Shown here: one piece after another, positions 43,624 to 54,000 of the stretch
Layout of the letters: each line of letters starts with the position of its first letter
Position numbering within the stretch: position 1 is the first letter of the stretch
Assembly (NCBI RefSeq): GCF_023204835.1
Contig: NZ_CP096270.1
Span: 744,001-808,000, forward strand
DNA: 64,000 nucleotides
Reading direction: 5' to 3'
DNA from: Salinarchaeum laminariae
Lineage (GTDB): Archaea > Halobacteriota > Halobacteria > Halobacteriales > Salinarchaeaceae
Made by a program: the position numbers and the translations under genes
Notes under the pieces: model-generated
What the model was told of the DNA's origin: nothing
What the model saw: only the letters and a program-made list of their open reading frames with translations
The model's database searches: none

Positions 43624-44127
43624 TCACTCCTGGCACTCGGCAGTGGCGTCCTCGAGCAGCGTCGAGGCTTGCTCCGCCGATTCGAACTCGAGCACCTCGC
43701 GGAGCGTTTCTGGCGGGTTCGCGCCCGGGAAGACGTGCAGGTCGATCGCGAGATTCACCGCCGGCCGATCGAAACCGAGCGTCTCCCACGACCCAGTGCC
43801 GCCGACTGAAAACTCGACGTCGAACTCTCTCCGTGACCCACTCCACTCGCCGTTCATCATCCGACTATTGGCTTCACACGCGAAGGTGGCCTCTCCTGGT
43901 GACTCGTCGGCGCTCCGACCGGGGAGCGCGTCCCACCGACGCTCCGCGACTGTCCGGGAGCCATCCAAGATCCTGACGCCGACGCCTGCGCCGCCGGTTC
44001 GGTCGTTTAGGATCCGGACGAACCAGAGCCGGAACTCCTTGGAATCGTCCCCAGATGGCATCGAGCAGCCGACGCTGCCCACGGTGAGTGCGGAGCCGGC
44101 CGCGGCAAGCACTGCCCGACGTTTCAT
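43624..44127 (-). CDS. Tat lipoprotein of unknown function
   Basis: 167 residues. The N-terminus MKRRAVLAAAGSALTVGSVGC has the twin-arginine pair and a lipobox (SVGC). The mature domain is beta-rich with a repeated R-x2-W pattern (LWFVRILNDRTG, RRWDALPGRS) and ends in a Glu/Ala-rich helix. No family is recognised. It sits between pyrG and guaA on the same strand, with gaps of 84 and 174 bases, so it is probably independent of them. Confidence 0.75.
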   Translation of the reverse strand: MKRRAVLAAAGSALTVGSVGCSMPSGDDSKEFRLWFVRILNDRTGGAGVGVRILDGSRTVAERRWDALPGRSADESPGEATFACEANSRMMNGEWSGSRREFDVEFSVGGTGSWETLGFDRPAVNLAIDLHVFPGANPPETLREVLEFESAEQASTLLEDATAECQE

Positions 44128-44211
44128 TCGCGACGAAATGGGCGTACCAATGGCAAAAGGGTTCGCTCGATCGTCACTTGCTGCCCAGCTGGCCGAGATC
44201 GAGCGCCGCGC

Positions 44212-45867
44212 TCAGGCCTCGACTTCCTGCGTCCCCACGTCCTCGCCGGCCTGCTCCACGATCGCCTCCACTAGCCCCACGAACGGCGGACTCGCCCGCC
44301 CCGGCCGCGAGCGGAACTCGGGGTGGAACTGCGTCCCGAGGAAGTACGGATGATCCTCTAATTCGACGATCTCCATCCGGTTGTTCGAGCGTCCCGAGAA
44401 GGTTAGCCCCGTCTCCTCGATTCGATCGATGTACTCGGGGTTGACCTCGTAGCGGTGGCGGTGTCGTTCCGTGCAGGAGTCCGTGCCGTAGATCTGGTGT
44501 GCGAGGCTGCCTGGCTCGATGTCGGTGTCGTGGGCACCCAGTCGCATCGTGCCGCCCATGTCCTCGACCTCGTACTGTTCGGGCAGGATGTCGATGACGG
44601 GATGATCCGTGTTCTCGTCGATCTCGGTGCTGTGAGCGCCGCGGAGCCCGGCGACGTTCCGCGCCGCCTCGATGACGGCCATCTGGAAGCCGAGACAGAG
44701 ACCGAGGTAGGGGACGTCGTTCTCGCGTGCGTAGCGAACGGCGTTGATCTTGCCCTGGGTGCCACGGGAGCCAAAGCCGCCGGGGACGATGATGCCGTCG
44801 ACGTCGTCGAGTTCGTCGTCGATGCCATCGGCCAGACTCTCGCTGTGGATCCAGGTGCGGTTCACGTCGACGCCGGCCTCCATGCCGGCGTGTTTCAACG
44901 CCTCGTGGATGGAGATGTAGGCGTCCTCGAGACCGTACTTCCCGACGAGCGCGATCTCGATCTCGCCGGATTTCTCACGGGTCACGAGCTGGCGCCACTC
45001 GTTCTCGCGTTCTCCCGCCGGTATGGCGGCGTCGGCGAGGTCGAGTCGTTCCATCACGTACTCGTCGAGGCCCTCCTCCTCGACCATCAGCGGGACCTCG
45101 TAGATGTCCTCGACGTCGGAGTTGGAGAACACGGCGTCTGTCGGCACGTCACAGAACAGGGCGATCTTCTCGCGAGTCTCCTCGTCGAGCCGGTCCTCAC
45201 AGCGGCCGACGAGGACGTCGGGCTGGAGACCGATGGAACGCAGTTCCTTGACGGAGTGCTGGGTCGGCTTGGTCTTCTGTTCGCCGTTCTTCGAGTAGGG
45301 CACGAGCGTGACGTGCGTGAAGAGGATGTCCTCCTCGTCCTCCTCGTGGGCGAACTGCCGGAGCGCTTCGAGATACTGCATTCCCTCGATGTCACCGACC
45401 GTACCGCCGACCTCGACGATGCAGACGTCGGTGCCCTCCGCAGCCTCCCGAATGCGGCGTTTGATGTCGTCGGTGACGTGGGGGATGATCTGGACGGTCT
45501 TGCCCAGGTAGTCGCCGGCGCGCTCGGCCTCGACGACGTGCTGGTAGACTTTCCCCGTCGTGACGTTGTGATCGGAGGTCATCTCCTCGTCGAGGAACCG
45601 CTCGTAGTTCCCCAGATCGAGGTCGACCTCGCCGCCGTCGGAGAGGACGTACACCTCGCCGTGCTCGAAGGGGTTCATCGTCCCCGCGTCGACGTTGAGA
45701 TAGGGATCGACCTTCACCGCCGTGACGTCGAACCCGGCGTTCTTGAGGAGTCGGCCGGTGCTCGCGGCCGTGATCCCCTTGCCGAGTCCCGACATGACGC
45801 CGCCGGTGACGAAGATGAACTTGTTCCCGAGAGAAGGATCGTAGTCTGTGGCGGACTCCGTCGGCAT
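44212..45867 (-). CDS. pyrG: CTP synthase
   Basis: 551 residues. The synthase domain starts [20 protein letters not shown] and holds [20 protein letters not shown] and FTHVTLVPY. The glutaminase domain has [21 protein letters not shown] (nucleophile Cys) and [18 protein letters not shown] (His-Glu pair). It converts UTP to CTP using glutamine and ATP. Start 45867 ([15 protein letters not shown]) is the family start; the frame opens 99 codons earlier, into the upstream intergenic region, with no homology. Length matches family members. Confidence 0.96.
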   Translation of the reverse strand: MPTESATDYDPSLGNKFIFVTGGVMSGLGKGITAASTGRLLKNAGFDVTAVKVDPYLNVDAGTMNPFEHGEVYVLSDGGEVDLDLGNYERFLDEEMTSDHNVTTGKVYQHVVEAERAGDYLGKTVQIIPHVTDDIKRRIREAAEGTDVCIVEVGGTVGDIEGMQYLEALRQFAHEEDEEDILFTHVTLVPYSKNGEQKTKPTQHSVKELRSIGLQPDVLVGRCEDRLDEETREKIALFCDVPTDAVFSNSDVEDIYEVPLMVEEEGLDEYVMERLDLADAAIPAGERENEWRQLVTREKSGEIEIALVGKYGLEDAYISIHEALKHAGMEAGVDVNRTWIHSESLADGIDDELDDVDGIIVPGGFGSRGTQGKINAVRYARENDVPYLGLCLGFQMAVIEAARNVAGLRGAHSTEIDENTDHPVIDILPEQYEVEDMGGTMRLGAHDTDIEPGSLAHQIYGTDSCTERHRHRYEVNPEYIDRIEETGLTFSGRSNNRMEIVELEDHPYFLGTQFHPEFRSRPGRASPPFVGLVEAIVEQAGEDVGTQEVEA

Positions 45868-46038
45868 ACCGAGGGTGTGTCGGGACCGGCCTAAACCGTT
45901 TCGGAGGGAGCGGTCGGGTGGGTGGCTGTAGCGTGGGAGGGAGAGGCGGTCGGGCCGTCGATACAGACGGCAGGAGAGACGGCGTCTGCCGACGGCCGTC
46001 GTCGGGGAGGGTGGTGGAGAACCAGCGACGAAAACTAA

Positions 46039-46045
46039 TTTATAC
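46039..46045 (+). promoter_or_regulatory. TATA box of the small membrane protein
   Basis: TTTATAC, within CTAATTTATACTGG, ends 22 bases before the ATG at 46068. This is the most AT-rich stretch of the neighbourhood. Confidence 0.55.
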
Positions 46046-46067
46046 TGGTTCTTTGAATCCGAATTCA

Positions 46068-46598
46068 ATGGATATGACTGCAGCGATCGGCGCGATCGCC
46101 GATCCAGTCGTCCTCGAGATCGGAGCATTCGTGCTCCAGGGTACAGGGAACGTGAACCAACCACAGTTCAGTCCGGCCGTCGAGAGCGGTGGTGGGTTGA
46201 TCGCGACGCTCGTCGTCGGAGCGATCATGCTGGCGGCCGCGCCAAACTACGTCGACTCGATCGTCGAGGACGTCCGACAGGAGCCCGTCGCGAGCTTCGC
46301 CTGGGGGATCATTTCCCTGATCGTCTTCGTTATCGCCATCATCCTCCTCGCGCTCACCATCGTCGGCATCATTCTGGTGATCCCGCTCGCGTTCGCGTTC
46401 ATTCTGCTCGCGATCATGGGGAACGTGCTGGCGTTCATCGCGGTCTGTGACGAGTTCGTCGACAATCGGTGGATGGCGCTGGTGGTGGCCGCGATAGCTG
46501 TCGCCGTCCTTAACGTGATCCCGGTGGTCGGAGGCATCATCAGCTTCGTCATCGGCAGCGTCGGGATGGGCGCCGTCATCCGACGCATCGTGCAGTAG
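46068..46598 (+). CDS. Small four-helix membrane protein
   Basis: 176 residues with about four to five hydrophobic segments: [59 protein letters not shown] and [20 protein letters not shown]. The loops are short and the last helix ends [11 protein letters not shown]. It resembles small DUF308/DUF92-like membrane proteins only in general layout; no family is recognised. Start 46068 ([12 protein letters not shown]) follows the TATA box closely, so the transcript is probably leaderless. Confidence 0.75.
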   Translation: MDMTAAIGAIADPVVLEIGAFVLQGTGNVNQPQFSPAVESGGGLIATLVVGAIMLAAAPNYVDSIVEDVRQEPVASFAWGIISLIVFVIAIILLALTIVGIILVIPLAFAFILLAIMGNVLAFIAVCDEFVDNRWMALVVAAIAVAVLNVIPVVGGIISFVIGSVGMGAVIRRIVQ

Positions 46599-46694
46599 AC
46601 GGCAATACCGCCGTCCGGTCGGCGCTCCTCGACGGAATCACGCCGTCCGTCTCCGAACTACCCATTCTTTTGGTACTCGCTTCGTAGTACATCT

Positions 46695-47780
46695 ATGAAC
46701 CTGGCCGAGCTCCGCGACGCCTTCGACGAGCGCGACTGGCAGCGAACCGAGCCCGATCCCGACGACCCGCTCCGCTTCGCGATGATCGGCCTCGGCTGGT
46801 GGACGACCGAGGAGATGATCCCGGCGGTCGCGGCCGAACCGGGGATCGAAACCACCGTCCTCGTCTCCTCGACGGCGGAGAAGGCCGAGCGTGTCGCGAA
46901 TGAGACCCACACCGACGCCGTCGGCATCGACTACGACGCGTTCCACGACGGCGAAGCCGCCGCGGAGTACGACGCCGTCTACGTCTGCACGCCGAACGCG
47001 CTCCACCTCCCTTACGTCGAGACAGCCGCCGAGCTCGACAAGGCCGTGCTCTGTGAGAAACCGCTCGAATCGACCGTCGAGCGCGCCGAGCAGCTGGTCG
47101 ACGCCGCCGCGGACATCCCGATCATGACCGCCTACCGGATGCACACCGACCCCGCGATCCGGATCGCGAAGCGGCTGTTCGAGGCGGGCGAGATCGGCGC
47201 TCCGGTGGCAGTTCAGGGCCACATGACGCAGGACGTGCTCGACATCGCCGGGGCGGACAGCTGGCGGCTGGACCCGTCGCTCGCCGGCCCGGGCGCGTCG
47301 GTCACGGATCTCGGCATCTACCCGATCAACACCGCACGGTACGTCCTCGGCCGGGACCCCGTCGCCGCCCACGCCTCGATGTACAGCGAGCACGAAGCGT
47401 TCGGGGACGTCCCCGACGAGGCAGCCAGCTTCCTAATGGAGTACGAGGGTGGCGTGACCGGCAGCTACACCGCGAGCCAGCACGCACAGCTCTCGGGATC
47501 CCTGCGGCTGATCGGGACGACTGGCGAGCTCCGGCTCGAGCCCGCCTTCTTCAACGACGACCGCGCGACCTTGCACCGTCGTACGGGCACTTCGGGCGTC
47601 ACGGACACGTCGATCGAGTTCGAGACGGTCGATCAGATGCAGGTCGAGGCGGCCTATTTCGCCGACTGTCTGCGCGACGACCGCTCGATCGAGGCCGACG
47701 CAGAACACGGCCTGCTCGACATGCGCGCCATCGAGGCGGTCTACGAGGCCGCCGAGCGAGGCGAACGCGTAGAGCTCTGA
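46695..47780 (+). CDS. gfo6: Gfo/Idh/MocA family dehydrogenase (D-xylose 1-dehydrogenase-like)
   Basis: 361 residues. The NAD(P)-binding Rossmann domain begins PLRFAMIGLGWWTTEEMIPA; the sugar-binding domain has the catalytic lysine in the EKPL motif (AVLCEKPLESTVE) and AYRMHTDPAIRIAK. The N-terminus RDAFDERDWQRTEPDPDDP and overall layout match haloarchaeal Gfo6, which oxidises D-xylose with NADP as the first step of the archaeal xylose route. Without a search, other sugar dehydrogenases of this family remain possible. The gene stands alone; the next gene is 158 bases downstream. Confidence 0.8.
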   Translation: MNLAELRDAFDERDWQRTEPDPDDPLRFAMIGLGWWTTEEMIPAVAAEPGIETTVLVSSTAEKAERVANETHTDAVGIDYDAFHDGEAAAEYDAVYVCTPNALHLPYVETAAELDKAVLCEKPLESTVERAEQLVDAAADIPIMTAYRMHTDPAIRIAKRLFEAGEIGAPVAVQGHMTQDVLDIAGADSWRLDPSLAGPGASVTDLGIYPINTARYVLGRDPVAAHASMYSEHEAFGDVPDEAASFLMEYEGGVTGSYTASQHAQLSGSLRLIGTTGELRLEPAFFNDDRATLHRRTGTSGVTDTSIEFETVDQMQVEAAYFADCLRDDRSIEADAEHGLLDMRAIEAVYEAAERGERVEL

Positions 47781-47901
47781 GAACGCCGACCGTCGGACCG
47801 GCGTCGATTGCCCGCCAGCCACCCGGTAACGGACTCGTATCCTGGTCAGCTACCGACCGTCCGCAGGTCCAGTAATCGCCACCACGGGGCCAGTACCCGA
47901 G

Positions 47902-47911
47902 CTATAACAAA
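47902..47911 (+). promoter_or_regulatory. TATA element of the AlkP-family gene
   Basis: TATAACAAAG lies 28-37 bases before the ATG at 47939. The same decamer recurs at 50899-50908. Confidence 0.5.
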
Positions 47912-47938
47912 GGGTGGTTGCCGCTTGCCAGAGGATAC

Positions 47939-49711
47939 ATGCCGGACAGTACTGCGGACGGACTCCGAACGCTCCTCGTTGGCATCGACGGAGCGTCACT
48001 CGAGGTGTTGGCGGACCGGGGAGCGGGGGTGACCCCAACGATCACGGCGCTGCTCGAGGATGGTGCATCGGGACCGCTCGAATCGCAATTACCGCCGTGG
48101 ACCCCCAGCGCGTGGCCGTCGGTCTACACAGGCGTTAACCCCGGGAAACACGGCGTCTTCGGCTTCCTCGACTTCGAGGGGTACGACTGGGACGTCGTGG
48201 ACTACGCCGACGTCAAGGAGTACGCGATCTGGGAACTGCTGAGCGAGCGCGGCTACACGAGCGTCGTCGTCAACGCGCCGGTGACGCATCCGCCGCGGGC
48301 CTTCGACGGCGCGCTCGTTCCGGGATACGTCGGTCCCGAGTCGCCCTCGTGCCACCCGCCGGGAGTGCTCGAGGATATCGAGGACGAACTCGGCGAGTAC
48401 CAGGTCTACGACGACGGCACGGGCCCGGAGGCCGACCAGGAGGATCGGATCGAGCGCTACGAGCAGCTGATCGAATCCCGTGGAGCGGCGTTTCGGTTCC
48501 TCGCCGACCGGTTCGAGCCAGATTTCGGCTTCCTTCAGTTCCAGCAGACCGACACCGTGTTCCACGAATCGCCGGAGGACGACGACGTGGTCGACGCCGT
48601 CTACGCCGCCGCGGATCGGGAGATAGAAGCCACGATCGAGGCCTGCGATCCCGACGTCGTCGTGCTCTGTAGCGATCACGGCATCGGCCCCTACGAGGGC
48701 CACGAGTTCCGGGCCAACAGCTTCCTGCGTGATCGCGGCGACGTGGCGACGACGGTCGGCGACGGCGGAATGCCGTCGTGGTCGTCGATCGCCCGGAACG
48801 AGCTTCAGACCGGCGCGGGGACCGAGCCGTCAGCGGGCAACCGCGAGCCCTCCAGTCCCTCGCTGCTCGAACGCTCCGTCGCGGCGGCCGCACAGGTGGG
48901 CGTCACGAGCCAGCGCATCGGAACTGTCGCCCGGCGGCTTGGCATCGAAGATCGCCTGCTGCAGATCGCGCCAGCCGACGCGGTGCGGGCGGGTGCCGAG
49001 CAGGTCGACTTCGCGAACTCCCGGGCCTACGTTCGCGACCGGATCGAACTCGGCGTCCGGATTAATCTCGAAGGGCGAGAACCCGAGGGCGTGGTCACCG
49101 AGGAAGAGTACGAGATCGTCCGATCAGAGCTGATCGACGCGCTCGCAGCGGTGGAGACGCCCGACGGCGAGCCCGTCTTCGAGTCGGTCCGCAGGCGAGA
49201 GGACGTCTTCGAGGGACCCCACGTCGATGCGGCGCCGGACGTCGTCGTCGTACCGACCGAGTTCGACCAGTTTCTCTCGGCGTCGCTCCGCGAGGAGCAG
49301 TTCGGGCCGCCCCAGGAGCCCTGGAACCACAAGCGCGACGGGGTGATCGCCGTTGCTGGAGACGTGGCCGGCGAAATGGCTGAAACCGACGCCACGGGCG
49401 GGAGAAGTGAGGTCGTCGGCGACGGCGAGTCCGTCGGAGACGGTGTTGCCGATGCCGGTATCGAGGGCGCCCACCTCTTCGACCTCGCGCCGACGATCCT
49501 GGCGACGTTCGGGGTGCCCGCACCGACGCGGATGGATGGATCGGTGTTGCCAGTGGTCGAACCCGCTGGCGAGGAGCCCTACCCCGCCTACGAGGCACGG
49601 CGGGCAGGGTCCGGAGGAGGTGCGGATCCCGACGCGTCGCCGGAGGACGCGCCGAGCGCCGGCGACGCAGTCGAGCAACGACTCGCAGATATGGGGTATC
49701 TGGAGCGATGA
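47939..49711 (+). CDS. Alkaline phosphatase superfamily (type I phosphodiesterase/NPP-like) protein
   Basis: 590 residues. The first metal aspartate is in LLVGIDGASLEVL; the nucleophile region is PPWTPSAWPSVYTGVNPGKHG, with Thr/Ser candidates; the late metal residues are CSDHGIGPYEGHE and AHLFDLAPTILATFG. The order matches NPP-like enzymes, which cleave phosphodiesters or sugar-phosphate esters. Such genes sit in archaeal polysaccharide and glycan clusters. Here it overlaps a FemAB-like GNAT by ATGA, so the two are cotranslated and probably share a substrate; which one is unknown. A low-complexity acidic loop (about 475-505) and an acidic C-tail are present. Confidence 0.85.
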   Translation: MPDSTADGLRTLLVGIDGASLEVLADRGAGVTPTITALLEDGASGPLESQLPPWTPSAWPSVYTGVNPGKHGVFGFLDFEGYDWDVVDYADVKEYAIWELLSERGYTSVVVNAPVTHPPRAFDGALVPGYVGPESPSCHPPGVLEDIEDELGEYQVYDDGTGPEADQEDRIERYEQLIESRGAAFRFLADRFEPDFGFLQFQQTDTVFHESPEDDDVVDAVYAAADREIEATIEACDPDVVVLCSDHGIGPYEGHEFRANSFLRDRGDVATTVGDGGMPSWSSIARNELQTGAGTEPSAGNREPSSPSLLERSVAAAAQVGVTSQRIGTVARRLGIEDRLLQIAPADAVRAGAEQVDFANSRAYVRDRIELGVRINLEGREPEGVVTEEEYEIVRSELIDALAAVETPDGEPVFESVRRREDVFEGPHVDAAPDVVVVPTEFDQFLSASLREEQFGPPQEPWNHKRDGVIAVAGDVAGEMAETDATGGRSEVVGDGESVGDGVADAGIEGAHLFDLAPTILATFGVPAPTRMDGSVLPVVEPAGEEPYPAYEARRAGSGGGADPDASPEDAPSAGDAVEQRLADMGYLER

Positions 49712-50706
49712 GCGTCGAGACCTCGCTCCTTCGCGACGCCGAGGAGTGGAACGCGCTGGTCGAGCGGTCCGCGGAAACGACGCCGTTCCACCGGTACGAG
49801 GCATTGGAGGTCGTCGCCGATCACTCGGAGACGACGCTCTACCCCTACGTCGGATACAAGGGCCAGGAGCCGATCGGGCTGTTCCCCGTGTTTGCCCTCC
49901 GACGGTGGCCGCTCCGGACGGCGTTCTCCCCGCCGCCGGATCTCGAGGTCAGCTACCTCGGTCCCGCACAGCTCAACGGACACAGCGCGAAACAGCGCAA
50001 GGCCGAGAAACGACACCGTCGGTTCGTGGAAGCGGTCGTCGAGGCGGTCGACGACGAGATCGCTCCACACTACGCGCACGTCCGCGCCGGCACCGCCTAC
50101 GACGATCCCCGGCCGTTCATCTGGAACGACTTCGATCCGACGCCGCGGTACACCTACCACGTCGACCTCACGCCCGACGAGGAGGAGCTGTTCATGTCCT
50201 TCAGCAGCGACGTCCGCCGGAACGTCCGGAAAGCCGAGGAGTTCGATTACGAGCAGTTCGAGGGCGACGCCGACGACGTCGAGCGCATCATCGAACGGGT
50301 GCAGGATCGCCACGCCGAACAGGACGTCAGCTACAACGTTACGCCCGCGTTCGCGCGAGGCCTCTACGAGTCGCTCCCGGACGGAGCCGTCCGAGCCTAC
50401 GTCTGTGAAGTCGACGGCGAGTTCGTCGGCGGGAAGATCACGCTCGAAGACGCCGACACCTGTTACGGCTGGCAGACCGTCGCGGATCTCGACGCCGACC
50501 TGCCCGCGACCGATCTCATCGACTGGACGGTGATGCAGGACGCCCGCGATCGCGGCCGCGAGCGGATGGACCTGATCGGCGCGAACGATCAGCGACTCTG
50601 TGGGTACAAGGCGAAGTTCAACCCCGAGGTGCGGACTCACTACAGCCTGGAGTCGAGCTCTGCCCCCACCGACGCGATCAAGGCAGTCTACAAGCGCGTT
50701 CGGTGA
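49708..50706 (+). CDS. FemAB-like GNAT (peptidoglycan-type aminoacyl/acyl transfer fold)
   Basis: 332 residues with two GNAT-like halves, as in FemAB proteins. N-half: ETTPFHRYEALEVVADHS and YVGYKGQEPIGLFPVFALRR. C-half: LTPDEEELFMSFSSDVRRNVRKAEE, AYVCEVDGEFVGGKITLEDA and the final LIGANDQRLCGYKAKFNPEV, the most conserved element of the family. Archaea have no peptidoglycan cross-bridge, so the target is presumably a surface glycan or lipid-linked sugar; that is inference. The start overlaps the AlkP stop (ATGA), so the two genes are translationally coupled. Confidence 0.82.
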   Translation: MSVETSLLRDAEEWNALVERSAETTPFHRYEALEVVADHSETTLYPYVGYKGQEPIGLFPVFALRRWPLRTAFSPPPDLEVSYLGPAQLNGHSAKQRKAEKRHRRFVEAVVEAVDDEIAPHYAHVRAGTAYDDPRPFIWNDFDPTPRYTYHVDLTPDEEELFMSFSSDVRRNVRKAEEFDYEQFEGDADDVERIIERVQDRHAEQDVSYNVTPAFARGLYESLPDGAVRAYVCEVDGEFVGGKITLEDADTCYGWQTVADLDADLPATDLIDWTVMQDARDRGRERMDLIGANDQRLCGYKAKFNPEVRTHYSLESSSAPTDAIKAVYKRVR

Positions 50707-51061
50707 GGGCGGTAGAAGCGACGCAGTCGGCGGTAAGCGGTTCCTAGCTCCGTTTCGCGGCGTATACCTGCCGAGATCGAATCCGCGTAGTAGCAGAAGC
50801 GTCGACAACCCCGCGGTTCGGCGCGGAGGCCGGTCCCTGCGGGCATGTTACCAGCTACGTGGTGATTCACGGGGACTCCTCGAGCGTGTTTGCGGTATTA
50901 TAACAAAGTGGTCCTCACGGCGTGGGGCAAGTAGTCGCAGCCACTCGGCCACAGCTGGCCGGACGCGTCTCAGACCCTATGAGCTTCCCAGACCCTCCCA
51001 CGACCGAACCGCTATCGAACGACCCCGCTCGTAGGCACCACCGACTCACCGGTGAGCATCC
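50707..51061. other. Intergenic gap with promoter and short upstream ORF
   Basis: The gap holds TATAACAAAG at 50899-50908, identical to the promoter at 47902-47911. From an ATG at 50979 a 28-codon frame (MSFPDPPTTEPLSNDP...) ends with a TGA at 51063-51065 that overlaps the ATG of the PKD gene (ATGA). This could be a leader peptide or upstream ORF. Nothing else is identified. Confidence 0.4.
50899..50908 (+). promoter_or_regulatory. Possible promoter, TATAACAAAG
   Basis: The same decamer as at 47902. With a start of transcription about 25 bases downstream it would give a leader of about 130 bases before the PKD gene, long for haloarchaea. Confidence 0.4.
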
Positions 51062-54000
51062 ATGACCGGTCGACGCCCGGGACCGGCGACCGTAGCAGTC
51101 GTCGTGGTCGCCCTGGTAGCCCTCTCTTTGCTCGCATTCGCGCCGACTGCAGCCGCGGATCCCCACGAGAACGGATCGAGCGCGTACGCGATCACGCAGG
51201 GCGAGCAGTGCATCGACGTGACGCCGATCGTCGACGAGAGCCAGTCCGTCGAGACGTTCTACGACTACCGGTGGAACGGTACCGGCCAGGACTTCAGCTC
51301 CTACGGAACCAAACCGTACCAGGAAGACGACACGAGCACCCTGTTGCTCTACGAGGGGTCCAGCGGAACGAGTCTCGTCTTCGTCCACGAGAAACACTAC
51401 GAGAACCCCGAGGAGGGAACAAACGGCAGCTTCGCGACGTTCGGCGTGTCCGGGCTGCCGGCCGGCGAGGAGGGATGGGTAGTCGAGGACGACGACTACG
51501 ATGAGCAGGTCGACGTGTTCAACCACACCGGCACCGAGAGTGAACTGCAGTGGGCGTGGAGTCAGGGCCGGACCGACGGCGCCGCCTACCGCGGGCTGAG
51601 CGGCGACGTGTCGATCACCATCGATCCGGCGTTCAACGACAGTGCGGTTCAGCTCGTGAATCCCGACAACAGCCCGAGCTACAACGGAACCGTCGAGGAC
51701 TGGGACGTCGTCACTGGCGCCGCAGACGGCACCGACCGCGAACAGTTCGACAGTCTCACCGAATCAGTCACGATCGAATCGGGCTACTGCACGCCGCCAA
51801 ACGCCAGCCTTTCGGTGAGCAATGCGACGCCGAAAGCGGGCCAGTCCGTGACCCTCGACGCGAGCAACGCCACCTCGTCGGCTGCTGTCACTGAGTACCG
51901 CTGGGACACCGACGGCGACGGAACCACTGACGTGACGACGACCACCCCGGTCATCGATCACGCGTTCCAGCGTGCTGGCCCGCGAACCGTCACCGTCACC
52001 GTCGACGACGGCTACGAGAGCGGCGTCGCGTCGGTCGACGTGAACGTCTCGGACGAGACGCCACCGACCGCCCAGATCGCCACGAACGGGACGACCGCGG
52101 CGACGAAACCACTCGCCTTCTCCGCGAACGAGAGCGCGGACAACGGTGCGATCGTCAGCTACGAGTGGCAATTCGGGGTCGGTGAGACGACAAACGGTTC
52201 GAACGTCACGCACACGTACGCGACGGCCGGCGAGTACGACGTCCAGCTCACGGTGACCGATTCGGCAGGGAACGTCAACAGCACGAACGCGACTGTCACC
52301 GTTACCGATCCGCCGGGTCCGGTCGCCTCGCTCGTCGCACTCGACGCTACGACCGTCAACGAGACCGTCTCGTTCGACGCGAGCGGCTCCGAGACCGGAC
52401 CGAACGCGAGCTACGCGTGGTCGATCGATGGGACGCCGATCAACGCGACCGGCCCCACCCTCCAGCACCCCTTCGAAACGCCCGACACGTACAACGTCTC
52501 CGTGACCGTCTCCGACGACTACGGCACGGACACGAACGCGACGACGATCGAGGTGTTCGCCCCACCAGTGGCAGTGATCGACGCGAACCGGACGACGGCC
52601 GAGACCGGCGAGGCGATCGCCTTCGAGGCCGGCCAATCGTCGGAGAACGTCGTCGGGTACAACTGGACGTTCGCTGACGGTGGGACTGGGAGTAACGAGA
52701 CAGAGATACACCGATTCGACGAGGCAGGCAACTACACGGTGACCCTGACCGTCGTCAACGCGGCCGGCAATACCAACTCCACGACGGAAACCGTCCAAAT
52801 CGATCTCGCCGCGCCGACGGCGCAGCTGAACGCCTCCGGGAGCGTCGCCCTCAACGAGACGGTGACCTTCGACGCCAGCGGATCGACCGGCGCCATTTCG
52901 AGCTACCACTGGAGGTTCGACGACGGCGAGACCGCCAGCACCGACGGCGCGACGGTCGACCACGCCTACAGCACTCCCGGAGAGTACACCGTCGAGCTGA
53001 CCGCCGTCGGCGAGGGAGGCAACGACACTGCAACGACGACGGTCACCGTCAGCGACGGAACGAGCGGCGGCAACGAGAGCGACGGCGATGACGGCGACCA
53101 GAGTGAGGGTGGCGGGTCCGACGAGTCTGACAGCGGCGACGCCGGCAGCGGGTCGAGTGGCTCCGGCGGCTACGCACCAGCGCCTGACCCTGATCCCGTC
53201 GAGACGACGGTCGGCCGAACGAACGGGACGGTGGTCGTTACCGTGGAGAACGCGCGAGCGAACGAGGCCGTCGAGGTCGACGTTCCCGTCGGAGGAAGCG
53301 ACGCCGGAACGCCCGCCGGTGAGACTGTCGAGGGCGAAGGCGGGGCCGGCGCCGGTGCGGTCGAACTCCGGTCGCTCGAACTCGTCCCGGCCCACGACGC
53401 CGACGAGCTCACGGTCCGCTTCGAGCCAGCACATCGGCCGGTTCCGGGGCGGTTCAGCCAGCCGGCGGCGTACGTGCCGAACGCGACGGCCGAACTCGCG
53501 GACGTGACCTACGAGTTCGCGGTCGATCCCAATGCGACGGCGGCCGCCGGCGTTTCGGCGGCGAATCTCACCGCATATGCTGACGACGGCGGCTGGCAGG
53601 CAGCCGAGACCAGCGTCGACGCAGCGGGCGCGAACGAGAACGAAATCGTCCTGACGACGACCCTCACGGGCGAGACGCCAGTCGGCGTGGGCAGCGACGG
53701 TGCCGCGCTGTTCGTGAGGAGCGTCGAGACCGTCGGGAGTGTGGCCGACGGGACCGTCGAGCTCGCCATCACGGCACAGAACACCGGAAACGAGTCCGGA
53801 GAATGGACGATCCCCATCGAGGCTGGCGGGGAAACCGTCCACGAGGCGTCGGTCGTGATCGCTCCGGGCGAAGAGACGGTCGTGACCGCGAACGTCGAGA
53901 TCGGAGCGATGGCAGGCGTCGGTGGAACGGGGAGCACCGGTGTCACAGTCGCGGGCGCCCGTCGAGATCTGGCGGTTGTTTCGGTGACGTCGTTCGAGCT

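Noticed and set aside
51764..53842. 692-codon minus-strand frame across the PKD gene
   Set aside because: Antisense to recognised PKD repeats; composition is Arg/Val/Gly-rich, typical of a shadow frame.
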